From Tyzzerella sp. (GTDB taxonomy: Bacteria > Bacillota > Clostridia > Lachnospirales > Lachnospiraceae), in the NCBI GenBank assembly GCA_017410145.1, contig JAFQRJ010000020.1, positions 1 through 64,000 on the forward strand: DNA of 64,000 nt, read 5' to 3'. Positions 54,714 to 64,000 of the stretch are shown here, piece by piece; within the stretch, counting starts at the first letter, position 1; every line of letters begins with the position of its first letter. The notes beneath the pieces were generated by a model. It did not search any database. It was not told where the DNA came from and worked only from the letters and a program-made list of their open reading frames with translations. Position numbers and translations under genes: made by a program.

Positions 54714-57149
54714 TTACCACAGCGCAGCATCTTTCGATTCGCGTATGGTTTTTCCATTATAAACAAAGGTCTTGAATTCATATTTTTTGAATCTGATTTC
54801 CTTTGTAACGCCATTAATCTGAATCGTTGTACTTGTACCGGACTTGTAGTTGTTATGGAGTCTTACAAGATAAGTTCCATTTTTTCTACGCTTACATGCG
54901 GTCATTACAACATTTTCATTTGATAGTGTAACTAACTCTTTCGGCGCATTTCCTTTTCCATGTGGGAAGGTTAATACACTGTAAAGTGGTTGATTGAATT
55001 CTTGCGCATACTTTTCACATTCGTTCACTTTGTTTACACCAAGACGGAAGGAGAAATCATGGGTTCCCACCTCGATAAATTTCGTATAACGTGTTTCGTC
55101 CACGATAAGCGGAACTCCCGGGTCCGTCGGATGTGCACAGTAAGCAGAACCATTGAGTAATGTGAGATACAACTTTTTGCCCTCTTTCGTATAAGAGTGA
55201 ATACCACTGCGGTTGTACACTACAAAGGCATTTTCGCCATTTTCTACACCCACAAAGCGATTGCCAGGCTTCTCATCCCCATCATTCTCATTGTACTGTG
55301 TTCCATAAGCTGCCTGTGTGAAATAACCCTGCTTACCACAAAGTGGTAATTCAAATTTCAAGCCCTTCATTCTACTGTTCCATATAACATGCGCATTCAC
55401 ATCCATATACGGCAAACCATGATAGAACTTATAATCTACAATCACATGAGATTCTCCAAAGCTAAATAATGCTTCAACCTGAGTAAGCACCGGACCATCT
55501 TCTAAGATAGTCACGCCTTTGAGTCCCTCAAACAAACCTTTTCCTGTTGTATCCAACTGCATTGGGCGGAAATTGGTTCCCAGTTTGCACATTCTCCAGC
55601 CCCATGGATCTTCGTTGTCATCAAAAACAATCGGATTAAACAAATTGCCGGCGGCATATTCTTTGCCGTCTTGGATATAGCTTTCTATCAATCCGGTGCT
55701 TCTGCTGATTTTCACCTGCTTCACATCATCTTTTATGATAATATCATCCGTAGATGTATCCCCTGCATAGCGTGGTGGTTCTACCTCCACAACCTCTGAA
55801 TGGATTCCAAATTGTGTGACTGACATTGCAGGATATGTGTATTTGTAAATCAAACGTTTTCTGCGGGAGATATTAATCATGGATTCTTCCAAGATTACCT
55901 GTGAATCTACCGTATTTCCTTCACTGTCGTACATATGTAATTTGTATTTGCTCGGTACAGTTTCGAACAATTCTGTTTCCACCACAGTAGTCACTTCATA
56001 TGGATGTGGATTGAGAACCACAAAGCAGTCATCCCCATCCTTCGCTTTCGGCAACATACCACTGAATCGGAAGTATCCGTTATAGAATTCTCCATTCACC
56101 TGCTGAATTGCAGTTAATGCTTTTGCAATAGAAGAATCATTTCCTGTCTTAATGGATGTTCCGGAAAGCACATCGTGGAATTCAATTTGACATAACGCAC
56201 GTTCTGCATTTTTAAACACTTCTTTATCATACTTATAGATGCCCGCAATTCCAAGCATAGACAGGAATCGTTCCGCACGATAGATTGCATTTTCCAAATT
56301 GTCATGTGCTTTTTTAATCGCATTTACGGAAGAATAAGATTTAATAAATGCAATCAATTCTTGCGAGAAATCCTGTGTCGGAGTAACAGATGCAAAGTAG
56401 TCATCCGGAGTAGAATGAACAATCTCCCATGTTCCCTTCTTCTCATCTGTCAAAGCAATGATATCATTCAAGTCTTTTTCCGAGTTAACACCACCATGAT
56501 TTCCAACACCCCAAAGAATAATCATATCGTCTTCTTTATCATTTTCATATACTTTGGCTTTACGGATAATATTATCCCTTGCTTGTCCCGGCTGACTCAA
56601 ATAAATCTCCATATCTTCTTGGCGAAGTGCCTTGATTTTGCTTCCATCATAACCTTCCCACATAAATGGACCATGTGGTACTTCTTTAAACCAAGTAAAC
56701 CATTCCAGTGGTCGACAGAACAGATAAGACTCGTAACCACTTTTCTTTAATATCTGTGGCAATCCTTTTGTGTGACCAAAGGCATCGAAATTAATCCCGG
56801 TCTTAGGAAATGTGTTGAATTTTTCCGTAAAGTATTCTTTTCCTAAACTGATTTGGCGCATAAAGGATTCACCTGAAGGAACAAGGCAATCCGGTTGGTC
56901 ATACCAGCCTCCCATAATGTGCCATTTCCCGGCTTTTATCAATTCGGTGATTTCCTCAAACAAAACCGGATCAAACCGTTCAATATACTCATAGAGGATA
57001 ACCTCATTATGACAAAAGATATAGTCATATTTTTCAGCGAGACGAACTGCACTATAAAAAGTTGCAAGTGCAGCTGCCGCACCTTCGTCCCAATCCCATT
57101 GCCATACCGGATCAAGATGCGAATTACATACTAAATGAAGTTTCTTCAT
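54714..57149 (-). CDS. GH38 family alpha-mannosidase
   Basis: This 811-residue enzyme is a retaining alpha-mannosidase with no signal peptide, so it should act on imported mannosides. The zinc ligands and active site are visible: His11 and Asp13 in HLDPVW, Asp122 in NFDAFGH (also the nucleophile), and the His of FHDVLSGTS. The C-terminal beta-sandwich domains extend from about 400. It follows the metallophosphoesterase gene by nine bases, both under promoter P3. Confidence 0.93.
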   Translation of the reverse strand: MKKLHLVCNSHLDPVWQWDWDEGAAAALATFYSAVRLAEKYDYIFCHNEVILYEYIERFDPVLFEEITELIKAGKWHIMGGWYDQPDCLVPSGESFMRQISLGKEYFTEKFNTFPKTGINFDAFGHTKGLPQILKKSGYESYLFCRPLEWFTWFKEVPHGPFMWEGYDGSKIKALRQEDMEIYLSQPGQARDNIIRKAKVYENDKEDDMIILWGVGNHGGVNSEKDLNDIIALTDEKKGTWEIVHSTPDDYFASVTPTQDFSQELIAFIKSYSSVNAIKKAHDNLENAIYRAERFLSMLGIAGIYKYDKEVFKNAERALCQIEFHDVLSGTSIKTGNDSSIAKALTAIQQVNGEFYNGYFRFSGMLPKAKDGDDCFVVLNPHPYEVTTVVETELFETVPSKYKLHMYDSEGNTVDSQVILEESMINISRRKRLIYKYTYPAMSVTQFGIHSEVVEVEPPRYAGDTSTDDIIIKDDVKQVKISRSTGLIESYIQDGKEYAAGNLFNPIVFDDNEDPWGWRMCKLGTNFRPMQLDTTGKGLFEGLKGVTILEDGPVLTQVEALFSFGESHVIVDYKFYHGLPYMDVNAHVIWNSRMKGLKFELPLCGKQGYFTQAAYGTQYNENDGDEKPGNRFVGVENGENAFVVYNRSGIHSYTKEGKKLYLTLLNGSAYCAHPTDPGVPLIVDETRYTKFIEVGTHDFSFRLGVNKVNECEKYAQEFNQPLYSVLTFPHGKGNAPKELVTLSNENVVMTACKRRKNGTYLVRLHNNYKSGTSTTIQINGVTKEIRFKKYEFKTFVYNGKTIRESKDAALW

Positions 57150-57158
57150 AACAGCCTC

Positions 57159-58316
57159 CTAATTTCCAATTCCTTCACATAGATAAATATGTGGGTTTAC
57201 AATAGAGCCATCATCTTCGGACAACTCGAAAACTGTGCCACCAACTACCGGTTTCAGATTCTTACAAGCTGAAGTAATATATCTTCCGTTTTGAACATAG
57301 TTGATCTGATCGTATGTGCTGGATTTCTGCACAAATTGACAGCGGATTCCTTCATACATAACACTTGCACTGTTTGCATGTTCATGTCCTACTAACACAG
57401 AATCTACACCTAGGTCTTTAAAACTGTTCCATACAAGATTTTGGTCATCCCAAGATGCAGCAAATCCTTGTCCGAGATAACCGAAATCACCGTCTTTCTT
57501 ATTCGGCGACGTATCTATGTTGATTCCATTCTTAAGGGAAGCTCCATTTTCATATCCATACGATTTAAATGCATCTGCAAAGGCGCGTGGCTGAATATGA
57601 AAAGCGAATGTATATTTCGTCTCAGGAGACAATTCTGTAATCTCCTCAGCCAACTCTGTGTACCATGTCATCTGATCTCTACCAAAGCCAATAGAGGATA
57701 CTGTGTGTCCGTTTGTCATAGACTCCTTGCTTATATTTCCGCAACCATTGGAATCCATCATAAAGAATACTCTTTTCAATTCTCCGCCTTGTGATATTCC
57801 CACAGTATAATTTCCGTTACCTGTCAATTCACGTTGTTTAAACAAACAATTCTCTGCATTCACGAACTGTTCACACTGCCAGTCAACACCTTTTTTACTT
57901 TCATTATCGTGATTGCCAAAAACCGGTGCCCATGGGATTCCAAAGCTATCCATGAATTTCACAAATGATTCCATTGCTTTTCCGGAATCATCAAACTCTC
58001 CGTATATAATATCTCCTACAATTAAAATCAAATCCGGATGCGTCTTTTCGATAGTTTCTCGCAAATATACATAACAATTTTCTTCAGCCTTATCACTTGC
58101 CCAGAACTGTTGTTCCACTGCACTTAAACGTTGTGGTGAACGTTGTTGTCCCGCATCGATAATCTGCGGATCTGCCAATTGTAATATAATCGGCTCGCGT
58201 CCCTCTTCTACTTCTACCACAAAATCCACTTTTTCCATAACTTCATTTCCCTTGCCCTTGCCACATCCTGTAGCGAAAAGGCATAAGATACATAAAAGTA
58301 ATGCTAATTTTTTCAT
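57159..58316 (-). CDS. Metallophosphoesterase lipoprotein
   Basis: This 385-residue lipoprotein (lipobox FATGC, Cys18) has a calcineurin-like core: LADPQIIDAG, VGDIIYGEFDD, FGNHDNESKKGVDW, FHIQPRAF and VGHEHANSA, which supply the dinuclear metal ligands. Surface enzymes of this group cleave phosphomonoesters or phosphodiesters, so it could take phosphate off a phosphorylated glycan such as mannose-phosphate of fungal or host origin. That substrate is inference from its pairing with GH38. Confidence 0.88.
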   Translation of the reverse strand: MKKLALLLCILCLFATGCGKGKGNEVMEKVDFVVEVEEGREPIILQLADPQIIDAGQQRSPQRLSAVEQQFWASDKAEENCYVYLRETIEKTHPDLILIVGDIIYGEFDDSGKAMESFVKFMDSFGIPWAPVFGNHDNESKKGVDWQCEQFVNAENCLFKQRELTGNGNYTVGISQGGELKRVFFMMDSNGCGNISKESMTNGHTVSSIGFGRDQMTWYTELAEEITELSPETKYTFAFHIQPRAFADAFKSYGYENGASLKNGINIDTSPNKKDGDFGYLGQGFAASWDDQNLVWNSFKDLGVDSVLVGHEHANSASVMYEGIRCQFVQKSSTYDQINYVQNGRYITSACKNLKPVVGGTVFELSEDDGSIVNPHIYLCEGIGN

Positions 58317-58382
58317 GTAATTTTCCTCCTGACATTAAATATCTTAACCATTAAATTATTGTAATTCATCCGACTAATATGT

Positions 58383-58413
58383 GCAATATCATTTGCATCT
58401 TATTTTATTTCAA
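58383..58413 (-). promoter_or_regulatory. Locus promoter P3 (TTGAAA-19-TATTGC), upstream of the phosphoesterase-GH38 operon
   Basis: The minus strand reads CGTTTTGAAATAAAATAAG and then ATGATATTGCAC. TTGAAA is at 58408-58413, the spacer is 19 bp, and TATTGC is at 58383-58388, preceded by TGA. It lies about 65 bases before ATG 58316 and faces the divergent AraC gene. Confidence 0.6.
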
Positions 58414-58535
58414 AACGTGATGTTTTTCTCTCATACTTTTTTATCAATTTATTTGATTTCTTTCATTTTTTAATCTCATGATACATGATATTTGACAATT
58501 TATTACGGTTTTTATGGGTTTTGTAAAAATATTTG

Positions 58536-58564
58536 TTGCATTTCTTAATGACATTGCCTATAAT
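58536..58564 (+). promoter_or_regulatory. Promoter of the AraC gene at 58596
   Basis: TTGCAT (58536-58541), a 17-bp spacer and TATAAT (58559-58564) precede GGAGGTAGGAGC and the ATG at 58596. Confidence 0.7.
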
Positions 58565-58595
58565 TACAAATATAAATCTTCATGGAGGTAGGAGC

Positions 58596-59411
58596 ATGTT
58601 AGAAAGACCATATCCAGTCCCGGAACCGAATTTGTTTTATGAACAAAAAGCCGATAACGATTTTTATCTATTTTTAAAACGTGAGCCATATCTGTTAGAA
58701 GTGCCACATTATCATGACAGTATTGAGTTTGCCTACATTGAACGTGCGGAGACGGACGTGCATATTCAAGGTGACAAACAGCACCTCACTCCAGGCGATA
58801 TCTGCTTTGTGAACAGTTATCAAGTACATAATTATGAATATTATGACAAAGAGCTGTCAGCAATCAGTATTGTACTCACCAAGGAATATACTGCTGCCTT
58901 CAAGAAATTCTGTGGCAAGAAGACATTACCACCTTTTATGTTAGATAAAGAAAAGAACCGACCTGCGATTGAAATTTTGAATGAATGGCTGGGGCACGGC
59001 ACGCAGAGTTACTTGCTTAACTGCTCTTACGCCAACCGTTTTTTTGATGCGTTATTAAAGGCCTATGATTTACAGCCTAAAGAAGTGTCTACTTTCAACC
59101 AGAAAGCCATTGCTTTTCTGAATTATATAAATGAGAATTTTGCGAAGCCAATCAGTTTAAAAACAATGGCCGAAGAATTTGGATATTCCGAAGGACGTTG
59201 TAGTTATTTATTCAACTCATATGTGGGGGTATCTTTCAAGAACTATCTGAATGATATTCGCATGCAGAACGCATTATCTATGATGTCTACGAACAACTAC
59301 ACCATGTCACAAGTGATTGAGCAGAGCGGCTTTGGTAGTTCTGTTACATTTTATAGACAATATGCAAAATATAAAGAAAAATTGGCCGAACGTGCCGGCG
59401 AAATGGATTAA
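58596..59411 (+). CDS. AraC-family regulator, probable controller of the glycan locus
   Basis: This regulator of about 271 residues has an N-terminal cupin sensor (HYHDSIEFAYIERAETDVHI and TPGDICFVNSYQVHNYEY, about 30-80) and a C-terminal AraC domain (about 175-265) with SLKTMAEEFGYSEGRCSYLF and MSQVIEQSGFGSSVTFYRQY. I start at ATG 58596 because GGAGGTAGGAGC lies upstream; the longer frame from 58533 lies inside the promoter. It is divergent from the phosphoesterase-GH38 operon, and the three P1-P3 promoters nearby share an upstream box, so it may activate all three. Confidence 0.87.
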   Translation: MLERPYPVPEPNLFYEQKADNDFYLFLKREPYLLEVPHYHDSIEFAYIERAETDVHIQGDKQHLTPGDICFVNSYQVHNYEYYDKELSAISIVLTKEYTAAFKKFCGKKTLPPFMLDKEKNRPAIEILNEWLGHGTQSYLLNCSYANRFFDALLKAYDLQPKEVSTFNQKAIAFLNYINENFAKPISLKTMAEEFGYSEGRCSYLFNSYVGVSFKNYLNDIRMQNALSMMSTNNYTMSQVIEQSGFGSSVTFYRQYAKYKEKLAERAGEMD

Positions 59412-59422
59412 CTCACATGAAA

Positions 59423-59470
59423 CAAAAAAAGTAGACACAGTTCAACAAGTTGTCTGTGTCTACTTTTTTA
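59423..59470. terminator. Strong bidirectional terminator
   Basis: AAAAAAAGTAGACACAG and CTGTGTCTACTTTTTTA pair closely around TTCAACAAGTTGT. It ends the AraC transcript and the convergent 77-residue gene. Confidence 0.9.
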
Positions 59471-59487
59471 TTTCCACGTTCGTGCTA

Positions 59488-59721
59488 TTACTCCAAATTC
59501 AATATCTGCGACAACACTTCAATAATAATCTCATTCGTGCATGCTTTTGTATATCCCATGAAGTGCAAAGATATCTCATCCTGCTTTTGTGCCTCTGTTA
59601 AACTGTCATCATGTTTTGTCTCATCTATTAATTTGATAAGTTGAGGGGTCATTTCCTCATACATTTCAATCGTTGTCTCTGAAACTAATTTACGAAGTTC
59701 CTCTTTCGTTCTTGGTACCAT
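59488..59721 (-). CDS. Small hypothetical helical protein
   Basis: This 77-residue protein starts MVPRTKEELRKLVSETTIEM and is predicted to be helical and acidic, with no membrane segment. I do not recognise a family. It lies 12 bases after smpB with a GGAGAGAAG site, so it is read with smpB. The terminator at 59423-59470 closes the unit. Confidence 0.65.
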   Translation of the reverse strand: MVPRTKEELRKLVSETTIEMYEEMTPQLIKLIDETKHDDSLTEAQKQDEISLHFMGYTKACTNEIIIEVLSQILNLE

Positions 59722-59733
59722 GTCTTCTCTCCT

Positions 59734-60201
59734 CTACCCAATATTCCTTACTTTAAAGTCTCTTTCTGCTTCCCGTTTCTGATCCTTCTTTGCAATATCA
59801 TCACGCTTATCGTATAGTTTCTTACCTTTTGCAAGACCAATTTCCACTTTTACAAGACTACCTTTCAGATAAACCTTAAGTGGAACTACTGCCATTCCCT
59901 TTTCCTTTATCTTTCCAAGTAGTTTGTTAATCTCTGCCTTATGAAGCAACAATTTCTTCACACGAAGTGGATCCTTATTAAAGATATTCCCCTTTTCATA
60001 AGGGCTCACATGCATACCATAGATAAATACTTCCCCATTTTCAATGCGGATAAATGCTTCCTTAATACTACACTTTCCCATACGAAGCGACTTCACCTCT
60101 GTTCCGTGCAGAGAAATACCCGCTTCATACGTATCTAAGATAAAGAAATCATGATATGCTTTTTTATTATTTGCAATTAACTTAATCGATTCTTTTGACA
60201 T
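59734..60201 (-). CDS. smpB: SsrA-binding protein
   Basis: This 155-residue protein binds tmRNA to rescue stalled ribosomes. The family motifs are clear: [40 protein letters not shown] and the C-terminal [19 protein letters not shown]. It follows rnr, as is common. The tmRNA gene ssrA is often nearby but I do not see it in this window. Confidence 0.97.
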   Translation of the reverse strand: MSKESIKLIANNKKAYHDFFILDTYEAGISLHGTEVKSLRMGKCSIKEAFIRIENGEVFIYGMHVSPYEKGNIFNKDPLRVKKLLLHKAEINKLLGKIKEKGMAVVPLKVYLKGSLVKVEIGLAKGKKLYDKRDDIAKKDQKREAERDFKVRNIG

Positions 60202-60256
60202 CCTTGTCTATCCCTTTCTATGTAAACCATGCAAGCATGCCGCCTGCATAGTCAAA

Positions 60257-62374
60257 TTATTCAAACTCGAAGTCAATGGTCCGCTCCAGCCTGTTCGTGC
60301 CAATCACCCGCACCATGACAGTCTGTCCAAGTTTATACGTTCTTCCCGTATGCTCTCCAACCATCTCATAGGATTCTTCTATATAATTATAATGGTCATC
60401 ATACATATTTGTCACGTGAATTAATCCTTCAATCGTATTCGGTAATTCGACATAGATCCCCCATTTTGTAATACTTGAAATCACGCCTTCAAATGTTTCG
60501 CCGATGCGCTGTGCCATATATTCCACTTTCTTGAGCTTGATGGTTTCTCTTTCTGCTTCTTCTGCCAACCGCTCTCTCTCACTGGATTTCTTTGCAACCT
60601 CAGTCAGAATAGTATCATAGTGCGCCCTCCGGTCATCATTCATCCTTCCACGCAAATTTTCCTTGATAATTCGGTGGATTTGTAGATCCGGATACCTTCT
60701 AATCGGCGATGTGAAATGACAGTAATACTGCGCTGCTAAGCCAAAATGGCCTGTGTTTTCCGGGGTATATCTTGCCTGTTTCATAGAGCGAAGTGCCAGA
60801 CGGCTAATCAGGGCTTCCTCTGCAGTTCCTTCCACCTTAGCCAATAATTTCTGAATCTCTTTTGGTCTCACTTCCTTATTGGAAATGTGCAAAGAATGTC
60901 CGAAATTGTTGATAAATGTGGCAAGCTTCTTTACCTTATCTTCATCCGGCGATTCATGGGTTCGATACACAAATGGAATCTCCTGCCAGAAATAATCCTC
61001 TGCCACTGTTTCATTAGCAAGCAACATAAAATCCTCAATAATCTTTGTTGCCACATTCCTATCATAAGGCTTGATATCAGTTGGTTTCCCATTTTCATCT
61101 AAGACCATCTTGGTCTCCGGAAAGTCAAAGTCAATAGAACCGCGCTTCTTTCGTTTTTCACGCAAAATTCCGGAAAGCTCAGCCATCAGTTCAAACATTG
61201 TAACCAACTGTTTGTAGCGTTCAATTTCATCTGCGTCTCGTTCTTCCAAAATCTTCTTCACGCTGGTATAGCTCATACGTTCATCAATACGTACAACGGT
61301 TTCTGCAATTTTATGGTCAATCACAGCACCTTTTTCATTGATTGTCATAATACAACTAAGTGCCAAGCGGTCCACACCTGCATTCAAAGAGCAAATACCA
61401 TTTGACAAGGTATGCGGCAACATCGGAATCACTCGATCTACCAAATACACACTTGTCCCACGCTTTTGCGCTTCCCTGTCAAGCGCACTGTTTTCTTGCA
61501 CATAGTTTGTCACGTCGGCAATGTGAACTCCTAAAATATAGTTGCTGCCATCTCTCGTAATCGAAATTGCATCGTCCAAATCCTTTGCGTCTTCCCCATC
61601 GATTGTCACCATCTGCCAGTCGCGCAAATCCATACGTCCTGCCATATCTGCCGTGCTGACATCTTTTGCCACACGCTCTGCCTGATTTAACACCTTTTCC
61701 GGAAAACCGGTTGGCAAATCATAGCCTTTGACAATGGACATAATATCCGTACCCGGGTCATTCACATGCCCAATAATCTCTATGACCTTTCCTTCCGGTT
61801 TTCTATTATCTCCGCCATATTTTGTAAGTTCTACAACCACCTTGTGTCCCGTCACTGCTCCTTTGGAACGCTCCAATGGAATAAACACATCTTTTACAAA
61901 TCTTTGATTGTCCGGTCTTACAAAGCCGTAATTTTTACTTTTCTCAAAATACCCAACCAGGGTAGTCGTTCCATGAGAGAGCACCTTTGTTATCTTGCCT
62001 TCTCTTCTCTTTCCGGATGGTGCTGCTTTAATCACAACTTCTACCTGGTCGTTATGAAAGGCACCATTCATATCATCTTCAGATATAAAAATTTCCTCTG
62101 CTTCTCCTTCTACGGTCACAAAGCCAAAACCTCTTGCGTGAGCCGTAAAGGTGCCCACCAATCGTTTTGCTTCTCCTTTGGAATATTTCCCTTTGGAAGA
62201 CACATGAACCTTTCCTTCTGCCTCAAGAGAATCTAACACTTTCTTAAGCTCATTTCTTTGTTCCTTTGGAACCTGCAATAGAATGGCAAGTTCTTTTAAC
62301 TTCATCGGTACATAGAACTCATCACAAATAAATTCGTAGATAATCTTTTTTCTTTTTTCAAATGTCTGGTCCAT
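60257..62374 (-). CDS. rnr: Ribonuclease R
   Basis: This is a 705-residue 3'-5' exoribonuclease. It has N-terminal helix-turn-helix and cold-shock domains (about 1-220) and a catalytic RNB domain with GEDAKDLDDAISI, whose Asp residues bind the metal. The C-terminal S1 domain is at about 620-705 (FEGVISSITKWGIYVELPN). I use the ATG at 62374, which has AGGAGG upstream, rather than the longer frame to 62431 that would include the preceding terminator. It is followed by smpB. Confidence 0.96.
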   Translation of the reverse strand: MDQTFEKRKKIIYEFICDEFYVPMKLKELAILLQVPKEQRNELKKVLDSLEAEGKVHVSSKGKYSKGEAKRLVGTFTAHARGFGFVTVEGEAEEIFISEDDMNGAFHNDQVEVVIKAAPSGKRREGKITKVLSHGTTTLVGYFEKSKNYGFVRPDNQRFVKDVFIPLERSKGAVTGHKVVVELTKYGGDNRKPEGKVIEIIGHVNDPGTDIMSIVKGYDLPTGFPEKVLNQAERVAKDVSTADMAGRMDLRDWQMVTIDGEDAKDLDDAISITRDGSNYILGVHIADVTNYVQENSALDREAQKRGTSVYLVDRVIPMLPHTLSNGICSLNAGVDRLALSCIMTINEKGAVIDHKIAETVVRIDERMSYTSVKKILEERDADEIERYKQLVTMFELMAELSGILREKRKKRGSIDFDFPETKMVLDENGKPTDIKPYDRNVATKIIEDFMLLANETVAEDYFWQEIPFVYRTHESPDEDKVKKLATFINNFGHSLHISNKEVRPKEIQKLLAKVEGTAEEALISRLALRSMKQARYTPENTGHFGLAAQYYCHFTSPIRRYPDLQIHRIIKENLRGRMNDDRRAHYDTILTEVAKKSSERERLAEEAERETIKLKKVEYMAQRIGETFEGVISSITKWGIYVELPNTIEGLIHVTNMYDDHYNYIEESYEMVGEHTGRTYKLGQTVMVRVIGTNRLERTIDFEFE

Positions 62375-62390
62375 CCTATCACCTCCTAAT

Positions 62391-62425
62391 AAAAAAACAC
62401 CCTTACTATCTAAATAAGAGTGTTT
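62391..62425 (-). terminator. Terminator between secG and rnr
   Basis: ACACTCTTATT and AGTAAGGGTGT pair on the minus strand and are followed by TTTTTTTATT. Transcription into rnr would need readthrough or a promoter within this short gap. Confidence 0.8.
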
Positions 62426-62443
62426 CGTCATCTTTTCGTATTC

Positions 62444-62686
62444 CTAGTTAAATACTTTCAAGTTTAATGCAACTGCTAATAACACAAAAACAATTGCCGC
62501 GATTCTTGTAATCTTCACCAAAGCGCCTTCCATAGAACGTCCTTTATTCTGTCCCCAGAAAGAACTAGAAGCACCTGCAAGTGAGCCAAGTCCTGCTTCT
62601 TTACCTTCTTGAAGTAAAACAATCGCTACTAAAACGATACAGTCTATAACAAATAAAATTTTCAATACGATTTCTAAGATTGCCAT
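62444..62686 (-). CDS. secG: Protein-export membrane protein SecG
   Basis: This 80-residue subunit of the SecYEG translocon has two membrane helices (about 5-25 and 57-77) separated by the conserved LQEGKEAGLGSLAGASSSFW loop. The length is typical. It has its own promoter after eno and a terminator before rnr. Confidence 0.95.
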   Translation of the reverse strand: MAILEIVLKILFVIDCIVLVAIVLLQEGKEAGLGSLAGASSSFWGQNKGRSMEGALVKITRIAAIVFVLLAVALNLKVFN

Positions 62687-62717
62687 TTTTTACACCTCCT
62701 GCGCATATAACAAAGGT

Positions 62718-62746
62718 ATTTTAACACAAGAGTCTCCTATCTGCAA
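62718..62746 (-). promoter_or_regulatory. Promoter of secG
   Basis: The minus strand has TTGCAG (62741-62746), a 17-bp spacer and TAAAAT (62718-62723), then AGGAGG before the secG ATG at 62686. Confidence 0.7.
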
Positions 62747-62753
62747 GTGTTTC

Positions 62754-64000
<1,247 letters not shown>

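Overview
The window looks like a chromosomal segment of an AT-rich, low-GC Firmicute, most likely a gut Lachnospiraceae (Clostridia). The support is a T-box leader on valS, YvcK, ECF transporter genes beside truA, CotF-like spore coat proteins, a SleB-type hydrolase, AraC regulators beside glycan genes, and cell-surface proteins with SPKTG and dockerin motifs. Nearly all housekeeping genes read on the minus strand. I see no tRNA, rRNA, CRISPR array or prophage.

Layout. 1-4457: 5' end of valS with its T-box leader, yvcK, a YitT membrane protein, a small HD hydrolase, and a FabG-like reductase on the plus strand. 4559-5686: an IS91-type transposase. 5908-13631: a six-gene minus-strand operon (FAD oxidoreductase, DUF1667, GlpA-like dehydrogenase, YitT, two SGNH esterases) facing an AraC regulator, then a second AraC gene. 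13787-16258: a GH31 glycosidase. 16315-20336: an amino-acid ABC transporter operon whose binding protein is circularly permuted and whose last gene is an SfsA-MutY fusion. 20455-28771: uppP, a HAD phosphatase, a PcsB/SleB-like hydrolase, two spore coat proteins, truA, ecfT, a fused EcfA1-EcfA2, a decayed toxin-antitoxin pair and a cyclophilin. 28909-30834: an Rpn-type nuclease and a tandem RhaM-like protein. 30850-58316: a large glycan-acquisition locus. 58596-59411: its probable AraC regulator. 59488-64000: smpB, rnr, secG and eno (cut at the right edge).

The 28-kb locus is the most unusual part. It encodes two repeat-rich surface proteins (1217 and 1582 aa), each with seven copies of an unrecognised ~140-residue module. 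The 1582-aa protein carries an internal dockerin, and a separate secreted protein ends in a cohesin-like domain. It also encodes a 1141-aa membrane-tethered surface protein, an 823-aa lipoprotein, an ABC importer whose MalF-type permease is fused to a large extracellular domain, a binding lipoprotein, a GH38 alpha-mannosidase, a metallophosphoesterase, a Gfo/Idh/MocA oxidoreductase, an SGNH esterase and a 38-residue peptide gene. Three promoters in it share one architecture, TTGAAA, exactly 19 bp, then TGATAT overlapping the -10, which points to one regulon. My working inference is a coordinated surface system that captures an alpha-mannose-containing glycan, trims it and imports the products.

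Start codons were chosen from ribosome binding sites and overlaps. Functions come from motifs read by eye. No database search was possible.
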